From JAVRLS01 sp031961205 (GTDB lineage Archaea > Thermoplasmatota > Thermoplasmata > Thermoplasmatales > Thermoplasmataceae), in assembly GCA_031961205.1 (NCBI GenBank), contig JAVRLS010000014.1, positions 1 through 17,737 on the forward strand: a stretch of DNA of 17,737 nucleotides. The letters are read 5' to 3'. Shown one piece after another: positions 5,995-12,897 of the stretch. Position 1 is the stretch's first letter. Each line of letters opens with the position of its first letter. Under the pieces are notes generated by a model. The model did not search any database. It worked only from the letters and a program-made list of their open reading frames with translations, and was not told the DNA's origin. The translations under genes were made by a program, and so were the position numbers.

Positions 5995-7754
5995 ATCTGA
6001 TCATATACCTGACCTACTTCTGGTCACGGTTCTTTGTATCTGAACGCATCGTATCAGGTTCATTCATAATAATAATCTACATCGCTGTTGCATCTATTTT
6101 TGCTTACTTCCTCTCATTTCACATAGCAAAAATTTACAACGATAAGAAGACTTTCTTTTCTCCAGTGACGGAACCGGTAATAAAATTTTTTGAGAAGATC
6201 ATAGGGGAAAATGAATCTCATGGAATGAACTTCAGGGAATATTTCATAAATCTTCTGCTTTTCAATTTTTTTGCCGGCCTGATTGCATTTTTCTTCATTA
6301 AATTCCAGAATTTTCTTCCATTTTCATATTATTCCACCGGCATGGGCACTTCGCTTGACTTCAATACAGTAGTCAGCTTCCTGACGAATACGAATCTGCA
6401 ACATTATTCGAATCCGTTCCGCCTTTCATACTTCAGCCAGACATTCGTAATTACAGGACTTATGTTCCTTTCTGCCGGTACAGGATTCGCTGCATCCATG
6501 GCCTTTGTCAGGGGCCTGAGAACAGACGTTGGCAAGATTGGCAATTTTTATCATGATTTTCTGAGGGCCATCTTTGATCTCATTCTTCCCATGACTATAA
6601 TCGTTACCATAATGCTGATACTTCTCAGCGTTCCGGAGACCATGCAGCGCTTCATATCAGTATCGCCATTCCTGTCAAGCCAGGTTTTTCATATACCCCT
6701 GGGGCCTGTGGCCACATGGCAGGCAATTTCCACAATCGGCACAAATGGCGGGGGCTTTTATGGAGTGAATGCAGGATATCCTTTTGCAAATCCTGACTGG
6801 ATCACGAACCTTATTGAATTCGTATCTTTCGTGATCATACCTTTGGCGTCTCTGCTTTCGCTTGGCATAGTATTTGAGGATAAAAAATTTGGAAGGATGC
6901 TTTATGCCGTTGTTCTGGTATTCTTCCTGTTTGACGGTTTCATGGCATTTTTCGGGGAATTCAGCGGTATTCCGGCACTGGATATCGGGTACTTCACCGG
7001 AAACATGATCGGGAAGGAAACTGCCATAGGAATATCCCAGAGTACAATATTTTCTGTCGGAGCAACAATAACATCAACCGGTGCTGCAAACGGGGCGCTT
7101 GTTTCTTATACGCCCGCAGGTATAATAGGTGTGCTCATAGGCCTTCTTTTGAATGATCCACTCGGGGGCATCGGAACAGGTGTGCTCAATATTTTCATGT
7201 ACATCATCTTTACAGTTTTCATCGCATCCCTTATGGTTGGTAAGCTTCCGGAGCTGATGAGCCTGAGGATCAGTTCAAAGGAAATCAAATATTCCACGCT
7301 ATCCCTGATAACTCATCCACTTCTCGTTGTTATACCTCTCGGGATCACGCTGATGGTGCCGCACCTGATGTCCACATTCATAAACCCTGATTCCTCAAAG
7401 GTCACCGAGCTTCTATACGAATTCGCAAGCTCTGCATCCAACAATGGATCGGAAATGGGGGGTTTTGATACAAACGTTCCATTTTTCAACTATCTTGACG
7501 GGGTGCTCATGCTTCTCGGACGTTTTCTTTTAATAGCTTTCCAGCTTCTCATAGCGCAATCGTTTTCAAACAAGAAGGCGAAGGTACAGTTTTCAAGATC
7601 CATCAATACAAGCAACGGAACATTCGCGATGCTTCTCATAGTATCAATGCTTATAATCGGCCTTCTTTCCTATTTCCCTATAATTATACTCGGTCCCATG
7701 CTGTCATGGACCCATGATTTCTCCCTGTTTATGGAGGCGTTTCCATGGATATAA
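5991..7754 (+). CDS. kdpA: KdpA, potassium-binding channel-like subunit
   Basis: A 587-residue polytopic membrane protein (bacterial KdpA is about 560). It belongs to the superfamily of K+ transporters and supplies the selectivity filter of the KdpFABC pump for high-affinity K+ uptake. The four pore loops are visible: SFLTNTN (129-135), STIGTNGGGFYGVN (247-260) with FANPDWITNLIE, TSTGAANGA (361-369), and ASSASNNGSEMGGF (479-492). The LGGIGTGVLN segment (391-400) matches the conserved GGVGSG region. About ten hydrophobic segments are present. It overlaps kdpF by 4 nt and kdpB by 10 nt. Confidence 0.96.
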   Translation: MNLIIYLTYFWSRFFVSERIVSGSFIIIIYIAVASIFAYFLSFHIAKIYNDKKTFFSPVTEPVIKFFEKIIGENESHGMNFREYFINLLLFNFFAGLIAFFFIKFQNFLPFSYYSTGMGTSLDFNTVVSFLTNTNLQHYSNPFRLSYFSQTFVITGLMFLSAGTGFAASMAFVRGLRTDVGKIGNFYHDFLRAIFDLILPMTIIVTIMLILLSVPETMQRFISVSPFLSSQVFHIPLGPVATWQAISTIGTNGGGFYGVNAGYPFANPDWITNLIEFVSFVIIPLASLLSLGIVFEDKKFGRMLYAVVLVFFLFDGFMAFFGEFSGIPALDIGYFTGNMIGKETAIGISQSTIFSVGATITSTGAANGALVSYTPAGIIGVLIGLLLNDPLGGIGTGVLNIFMYIIFTVFIASLMVGKLPELMSLRISSKEIKYSTLSLITHPLLVVIPLGITLMVPHLMSTFINPDSSKVTELLYEFASSASNNGSEMGGFDTNVPFFNYLDGVLMLLGRFLLIAFQLLIAQSFSNKKAKVQFSRSINTSNGTFAMLLIVSMLIIGLLSYFPIIILGPMLSWTHDFSLFMEAFPWI

Positions 7755-9733
7755 TTGAGGATCTGAAGCTCTCATTGAAGAACATGCGTCCGGATATAAT
7801 AGTACATAATCCTGTCATGTTCATCACCGAGATTTCAATAGTCATAACGGTATTCATTGCAATATTCCCGTCGTTCTTCTCTGTTCCGGATAGCCCTACA
7901 TACCGTGGATTTTATATAGCCGTCATCGTGCTTTTATTGCTGACGGTTTATTTTTCAAGCCTGAGTACCGCTATATCTGAGGGCAAGAGCAAGGCAATAA
8001 CGGATTCCCTAAAAAAATTCAAGACTGAGATTAAGGCCCATGTCGCCAGAGACGGAAAGATTGTTGATGTATCGTCCGATGAACTCAGGAAGGATGATAT
8101 CCTCAAAGTTTACAAAAATGAGATCGTTCCGATAGATGGTGAGGTTATTGAGGGATCCGGCTATGTTGATGAATCCAATGTTACCGGAGAATCCCGATCG
8201 GTCCTGAAGACCGTTGGCGACACCGTTACAGGATCCACGCACCTGGTTTCCGATGAACTCACGGTAAGGGTGACGTCAAATCCCGGCGATACGTTCATTG
8301 ATAAGATGATCGATATTGTGAGCAAATCGACCAGGGAAAAGACACCGAACGAGATAGCTCTTTCAGTTTTTCTCTCCGGCCTTACGATCATATTCCTAGT
8401 GATAACAGCCTCAATTTTCTCGATATCACATTTCTTTGGAAGAACTGCGAACATAGTTATGCTCATAGTCCTTCTTATCGCCCTGATTCCCACGACGATC
8501 GGCGCCCTGTTGCCTGCCATTGGTATCGCCTCCATAAACAAGGTGTCACAGTATAATGTCATCGCGAAGAGCGGCAGGGCAATAGAAAACGCAGGGGATA
8601 TAGATACCATCATTCTCGATAAGACAGGCACGGTTACGATCGGGGAGAGAAAGGCCACAAGGTTTTACCCTAACAAAGGCACTGATGAGGCTGATTTCGC
8701 AAGATACTGTGCAATGGCGTCATTCTACGATCAGACAAAGGAGGGGCTGTCCATAATGAACCTTGCAAAGGAGAAAGGCATAACTCTGGGAAAGAATGAT
8801 CTTGAGGGGTACGAATTCATCCCATTTTCGTCGGAAAGCAAGATGAGCGGTATATCCGGGAGGGATGAATACATAATGAAGGGGTCCCTCAGGTCGCTAA
8901 AAGAGAAATACCAGGCTTCCGACCAGTTCATAGAGGCCATGTGCAAGGAAATATCCATGAAGGGCGGAACAGCCATTCCAGTTGTGAAGGACGGGAAATT
9001 CACCGGAGTGATTGAGCTTGAGGATGTGATAAAGCCGGGAATCAAGGAGAGAATTGCTGAAATAAGGGCAATGGACATAAAGACAATAATGTGCACGGGT
9101 GATGATGAAGTAACTGCACAGTATATATCCGGCGTTGCTGGAATTGACGAATATATAGCAAATTCAAAGCCCATAGACAAATACAACGTCGTTATAAAGG
9201 AGAAGGAAAAGCAGAGGATGGTTGCGATGGTTGGCGACGGGACAAACGATGCACCCGCCCTCGCTAAAGCCGACGTGGGCATGGCTATGAACAGCGGGAC
9301 CCAGGCCGCAAAGGAAGCTGCAAATATGATAGACCTTGACAGCAACCCGACAAAACTCATGGACGTGATCTTCCTGGGGAAGCAGATACTGATAACCAGG
9401 GGATCGCTGACAACGTTCAGTATTGCGAACGATGTTTCCAAGTATTTTGTTATCATACCGGCCATATTTTATTCGTTTCCGAGTCTTGGACTTGTGAATG
9501 TACTTGATCTCACGAATCCGATAGTAGCAGTTACTTCTGCGCTAATATTCAACACATTCATAATCCTGTTCCTCATTCCTCTTGCCCTGGGCGGTGTCCA
9601 TTACAGGCCGACATCGATAACAGACATACTTAACAGGAACCTCCTGATATACGGGCTTGGAGGCGTAATTACGCCATTCATAGCTATCAAGGTTATATAC
9701 ACGATACTTATCGCGCTGGGGGTGACCTGGTGA
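7745..9733 (+). CDS. kdpB: KdpB, P-type ATPase subunit of the K+ pump
   Basis: A 662-residue P-type ATPase (type IA) that hydrolyses ATP to drive K+ import through KdpFABC. Motifs in order: actuator-domain TGES (147-150), whose serine matches the site phosphorylated to inhibit the E. coli pump; membrane motif IPTTIGALLPAIG (248-260); catalytic aspartate D292 in DKTGTVT; nucleotide-binding KGGT (406-409); TGDD (451-454), where bacterial KdpB usually has TGDN; VGDGTNDAPALAKADVGMAM (496-515); and the KdpB-specific IDLDSNPTKL (529-538). The start ATG lies 7 nt after ggagg (7733-7737) inside kdpA. The stop overlaps the kdpC start. Confidence 0.97.
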   Translation: MDIIEDLKLSLKNMRPDIIVHNPVMFITEISIVITVFIAIFPSFFSVPDSPTYRGFYIAVIVLLLLTVYFSSLSTAISEGKSKAITDSLKKFKTEIKAHVARDGKIVDVSSDELRKDDILKVYKNEIVPIDGEVIEGSGYVDESNVTGESRSVLKTVGDTVTGSTHLVSDELTVRVTSNPGDTFIDKMIDIVSKSTREKTPNEIALSVFLSGLTIIFLVITASIFSISHFFGRTANIVMLIVLLIALIPTTIGALLPAIGIASINKVSQYNVIAKSGRAIENAGDIDTIILDKTGTVTIGERKATRFYPNKGTDEADFARYCAMASFYDQTKEGLSIMNLAKEKGITLGKNDLEGYEFIPFSSESKMSGISGRDEYIMKGSLRSLKEKYQASDQFIEAMCKEISMKGGTAIPVVKDGKFTGVIELEDVIKPGIKERIAEIRAMDIKTIMCTGDDEVTAQYISGVAGIDEYIANSKPIDKYNVVIKEKEKQRMVAMVGDGTNDAPALAKADVGMAMNSGTQAAKEAANMIDLDSNPTKLMDVIFLGKQILITRGSLTTFSIANDVSKYFVIIPAIFYSFPSLGLVNVLDLTNPIVAVTSALIFNTFIILFLIPLALGGVHYRPTSITDILNRNLLIYGLGGVITPFIAIKVIYTILIALGVTW

Positions 9734-10344
9734 AATCCTATATGAAAGCTGCTGTGTTTGCAGTTCTGTTCATGTTTCTCCTTGGCTTCGTGTTCCCAAC
9801 GGTAACTTCGATCATATCCGAGAGATCGCTTCCATGGCAGTCACAGGGCGAGCCTATTGAGATTGACGGGGAGGTTTACGGCAGCTACCTGCTTGCGCAG
9901 GCTTTCAATGCATCGATATTTTTTCAGCCCAGACCGTCTGCTATAGATTACAATCTAAGCGAATCCGGATCTTATCCTTATTCGCTCGGCAATCCAGCAG
10001 AGCTGAATCTAACGGAAGGATACCTGAAACAGTTCCTGAAGGAAAATCCGGGAATCAACGTCTCACAGATCCCGTCAGCTATGCTTGAAGTTTCTGATTC
10101 AGGCCTGGATCCTGATATACCGCTTGAAGGCGCGCTGATTCAGGTCAATCGGGTTGTTATTGCACTAAACAATTCTTCAGGGCTTTCATTATCGTACCTG
10201 CATTCGTTTATACTTGATTCCATAAACGAAGATAAGGCGCAGAATTTTCCTTTTTTCGGTTCATATTATGTAAACGTTGACTACCTGAACGTGCAGATAG
10301 TGAAGATGCTGGAGGCAAAAACCAGTTTCTCCCTTCCGTCATGA
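9730..10344 (+). CDS. kdpC: KdpC subunit of the K+ pump
   Basis: A 204-residue protein with one N-terminal membrane helix (about 7-28) and an extracytoplasmic domain. KdpC is needed for KdpFABC assembly and activity. Conserved features: GSYLLAQAF (51-59), FQPRPSAIDYN (65-75), the LGNP turn, IPSAMLEVSDSGLDPDIP, IQVNRV, and the C-terminal FGSYYVNVDYLN. The start is GTG overlapping the kdpB stop in GTGA (9730-9733), with a ggggg/ggtga ribosome-binding sequence upstream; ATG four codons later is an alternative. It is the last gene of the operon. The convergent USP gene ends only 34 bp away. Confidence 0.95.
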   Translation: MKSYMKAAVFAVLFMFLLGFVFPTVTSIISERSLPWQSQGEPIEIDGEVYGSYLLAQAFNASIFFQPRPSAIDYNLSESGSYPYSLGNPAELNLTEGYLKQFLKENPGINVSQIPSAMLEVSDSGLDPDIPLEGALIQVNRVVIALNNSSGLSLSYLHSFILDSINEDKAQNFPFFGSYYVNVDYLNVQIVKMLEAKTSFSLPS

Positions 10345-10378
10345 TGGATCAGTACTGTATGCCCGAATGGCTGCAGGA

Positions 10379-11197
10379 TTATTTCTTGAAAAGTATCGTG
10401 TCGAAATCTCCGCTCTTTACCAGATTCCGTGTTGTTCCGTTTATCCGGACTTTTCCATTTTCATTTTTCCTGATTCCAAGAACCATGACATCTGGCTTTT
10501 CATTCCTGCATGTCTGCATAACTGCTTCCTGCAGCGTTTTTCCCTGGTTTCCCCTGATCATGCTTATATTGCCGCCAAAAATCTCAATTATCTCATTCAT
10601 ATAATCAAACAGATAAGTAAATTTATGCTTTGATTTCACATCGTATGACCTCAGATCCTCGAATATGAGTGAGGATCCGGTATCCTTCTTCAGGTGAAGA
10701 GCAAATGATATTGCGCTCCTCGTATTCACGGTCTCGCTGATCGGAACATATATTTTTTTATAGGGATAATCCGGATACTTGACAGAAACAATTGCAGACG
10801 GCGATCTTGAGTTCTTCAAAACATACTCAGAAAGCCGTCCGAATGAAAAACGCCTGAGCATTGAATTCTTCTCTGATGCCACGAGGATCAGGTCATAGTT
10901 GTGGGTGTTGAGTTCATTCAGCAGGACATCCCTTATGTTCTTGCCTGTTACGATCTTCGGTATAACCTTGACGTTTTTGCTGATTCCCTCCTTGTAGGCA
11001 TTTGTTACGACGGCAACCTTATCACTCCAGACAATATCCCTGAGTTCATCCCTTACGGTTATTGCAGTTATATCGGATTTGAATTCATCCGAAATAGACA
11101 TGGCAATGTGAAGCACACGCCGGGAACTGCGGCCTTCTGCCATGGGTATTGCAATTTTGTCTATTCGCAGTGAGTATGGTCTTGGAATATCAAACAT
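10379..11197 (-). CDS. Tandem universal stress protein (two UspA domains)
   Basis: 272 residues, two UspA-type domains: about 10-140 and 147-272. Each starts with a beta strand (IDKIAIPMAEG, KIYVPISETV) and ends with a UspA-like strand (SAIVSV, DTILFKK). The ATP-binding signature (G-x2-G-x9-G-S/T) is degenerate in domain 1 (VASEKNSMLRRFSFGRL) and only partly kept in domain 2 (LGIRKNENGKVRINGTT). It is convergent with kdpC and divergent from the next gene. USP domains occur inside bacterial KdpD, and haloarchaea carry a USP-type protein (KdpQ) with kdpFABC. A role tied to potassium is therefore plausible but unproven. The start ATG is 25 nt after a TATA box. Confidence 0.88.
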   Translation of the reverse strand: MFDIPRPYSLRIDKIAIPMAEGRSSRRVLHIAMSISDEFKSDITAITVRDELRDIVWSDKVAVVTNAYKEGISKNVKVIPKIVTGKNIRDVLLNELNTHNYDLILVASEKNSMLRRFSFGRLSEYVLKNSRSPSAIVSVKYPDYPYKKIYVPISETVNTRSAISFALHLKKDTGSSLIFEDLRSYDVKSKHKFTYLFDYMNEIIEIFGGNISMIRGNQGKTLQEAVMQTCRNEKPDVMVLGIRKNENGKVRINGTTRNLVKSGDFDTILFKK

Positions 11198-11217
11198 ACT
11201 AATATTACAATGCCATA

Positions 11218-11227
11218 TTATATAAAA
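11218..11227 (-). promoter_or_regulatory. TATA box of the USP gene
   Basis: The minus strand reads ttttatataa, centred 25 nt upstream of the ATG at 11197. The 203-bp divergent intergenic region (11198-11400) is otherwise A/T-rich, with ataata runs and no clear operator. Confidence 0.55.
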
Positions 11228-11371
11228 TTTACGATCTATAATAATTCGTTGATAATAATAATATTCAGATGTATAATAATATGAAGCTTTATTAGCACTG
11301 CAGGCAGATATTTATCAGAATTATAAAATTTTAGCTTCCATGTTATCGTAACCCATGCAAAGAATAAAGTC

Positions 11372-11387
11372 TATATTTAATATATAT
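11372..11387 (+). promoter_or_regulatory. TATA box of the 155-residue gene
   Basis: tatatttaatatatat lies about 20-28 nt upstream of the ATG at 11401, the expected spacing for a leaderless archaeal transcript. Confidence 0.5.
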
Positions 11388-11400
11388 CATCAGTGAAATA

Positions 11401-11868
11401 ATGAAATGCATTGAGATTAAAAGGGATTATATTTCTGTGGCATCTGCAAAATCACTGATAAAGGAGGGGGAGGTCTTTGTTATTGATATTGATGCTTATA
11501 CAAACGGGAATTTCAATTTTGACAAGTATACCTACCTTTCAAATTTTTTCGAGATAACTGTCATGAACGGATCAAAGAAACTGAACGACCTTGTAGATAC
11601 CCTGATAGCCGGGGCTCTGCATGTTGTTGTTAGCGATGATGTGGGTGAAAAGGCCATGAGATCATTTCTTGATCTGACGGAAAATATAGTGCTTCCATTT
11701 TCAGATATAGAGGGCGCGCTGGCCTTCACCGGGATGGGCGGAAAGTATTTCCTCTCCAGCATCCCCGTTCCGGTGAAGTCCGAACGTATATATTATTACG
11801 GGCCAGGAGACCCGGGGGGAAACTATGTAAAGCTGGAAAATTTCCCTGAAAATATATGGAAAAAGTAA
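11401..11868 (+). CDS. Uncharacterised protein, possible HisA-like half-barrel
   Basis: A 155-residue soluble protein with no signal peptide or membrane segment. The stretch VFVIDIDAYTNG (about 26-37), followed by FEITVMNGSKKLNDLVDTLI (about 50-69) and AGALHVVVSDD, has the rhythm of the HisA/HisF-related archaeal proteins: the DLDA strand, the G-x-[RK] turn and the GA-x-x-VV-G strand. It is far shorter than a full TIM barrel and lacks the family's usual second half. The C-terminal part has glycine-proline turns (YYGPGDPGGNY). No catalytic residues can be assigned. It sits alone, divergent from the USP gene. The gene itself looks real from its promoter, start and composition; the family assignment is tentative. 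Confidence 0.6.
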   Translation: MKCIEIKRDYISVASAKSLIKEGEVFVIDIDAYTNGNFNFDKYTYLSNFFEITVMNGSKKLNDLVDTLIAGALHVVVSDDVGEKAMRSFLDLTENIVLPFSDIEGALAFTGMGGKYFLSSIPVPVKSERIYYYGPGDPGGNYVKLENFPENIWKK

Positions 11869-12011
11869 GATGTGTGCGTTATAGAAACTTTATGGGGGGC
11901 ATAACTACATAATTGTTTTAATCGAGGGAAGGCCATTCAAATAAACATCTGTCAGCTTCCTTTAAAATCCCGAAGGTATCATTTGATGTGCAGTAATATT
12001 TACATATAAAA

Positions 12012-12019
12012 TTTATAAG
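12012..12019 (+). promoter_or_regulatory. TATA box of the TPR-like gene
   Basis: tttataag is centred about 25 nt before the ATG at 12040. This favours that ATG over the in-frame TTG at 12031 as the start codon. Confidence 0.55.
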
Positions 12020-12039
12020 CAAATCAGAAATTGTACAAT

Positions 12040-12897
12040 ATGGAAGCCAGATACGAAATGCTCATCGAAAAGGCTGCAGCCCTTGAAAAAATAGGACGTT
12101 ACATGGAAGCAGCCCGGATTCTCGATGAGATGATACGTTCCGGTTTCATTGATAAAAACGTCATTGTGATGCGTATTTCGGTTTATTTCAAAATGGGCCT
12201 TATCAGTGAAGCGCTGGATTTTATAAGGAAATTCGAATCCAAAATAGATGAAGGCGAAATTCGCTCATGGAAAATATTTCTTCTGTCTGAACTTGGTGAA
12301 GCGCAATCATTTGTCAAGGAGCTTTCAAATTATCGTAACGGCGCTAATGGGGTTCCGGAAAAGCGATTTGAGATTCCTGAGGCTGACAGATTCTTTAAGG
12401 CTGTTTCCCTGGCAATTGTAAGATTCCCTGAGTGGTACTGGACCTCTGATGGACTCAATCTTGATATACTTTCAAGATCGATCAATTCCGGGGACATGCC
12501 TGGAAGCTGGATGGATAACCTGTATACGGATTTTTTTGACAGCCTGAACATCAGGGTGCCCCATATTGATCATTATCTCAGAGCCATGTTTTTCTATGCT
12601 GCCGGAAGAATCGGAGATTCGCTCATAGAAATTTCCTATGACAATTCGCATCCAGTCTACAGGGAATACATAAAAGGGGTTTTTCTTAAGTTCCTGAGGC
12701 GGGTGGAAGCCCTTGACGATGATTATTCAAAGGCCGCAGGCTATCATATCCTGAGAATGAAGGAGGAAAGCCTTGGTTCAATATCCAGATCGCTTAAGTA
12801 CGATAAAAATGAAATCTATGATTATTCAAAGAAGATCATCAATGCTACGCGTAATTCGATAACTTCTTCAGCATCCCGGAAAATTCTAGAGGAATGA
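12040..12897 (+). CDS. TPR-like helical repeat protein of unknown function
   Basis: A 285-residue, mainly alpha-helical protein. The N-terminal 70 or so residues form clear tetratricopeptide-type helices (KAAALEKIGRYMEAARILDE, then MRISVYFKMGLISEALDF), a scaffold for protein binding. The centre (FPEWYWTSDGLNLDILSRS) and the C-terminal half (YLRAMFFYAAGRIGDSLIEI) continue as degenerate helical pairs. There is no enzyme motif, membrane segment or signal peptide. I chose ATG 12040 over TTG 12031 because of the TATA spacing. Its last 53 coding bases overlap, on the opposite strand, the end of the large ATPase-TPR gene. Two neighbouring helical-repeat proteins suggest a functional pair, but this is inference. 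Confidence 0.75.
   Translation: MEARYEMLIEKAAALEKIGRYMEAARILDEMIRSGFIDKNVIVMRISVYFKMGLISEALDFIRKFESKIDEGEIRSWKIFLLSELGEAQSFVKELSNYRNGANGVPEKRFEIPEADRFFKAVSLAIVRFPEWYWTSDGLNLDILSRSINSGDMPGSWMDNLYTDFFDSLNIRVPHIDHYLRAMFFYAAGRIGDSLIEISYDNSHPVYREYIKGVFLKFLRRVEALDDDYSKAAGYHILRMKEESLGSISRSLKYDKNEIYDYSKKIINATRNSITSSASRKILEE

Noticed and set aside
8731..9465. 244-codon minus-strand ORF antisense to kdpB
   Set aside because: It lies entirely opposite the conserved P and N domains of KdpB and has shadow-like composition.
10341..10633. Two overlapping plus-strand ORFs after kdpC
   Set aside because: Both are antisense to the C-terminal half of the USP gene, and their Phe/Ser/Pro-rich composition is that of shadows.
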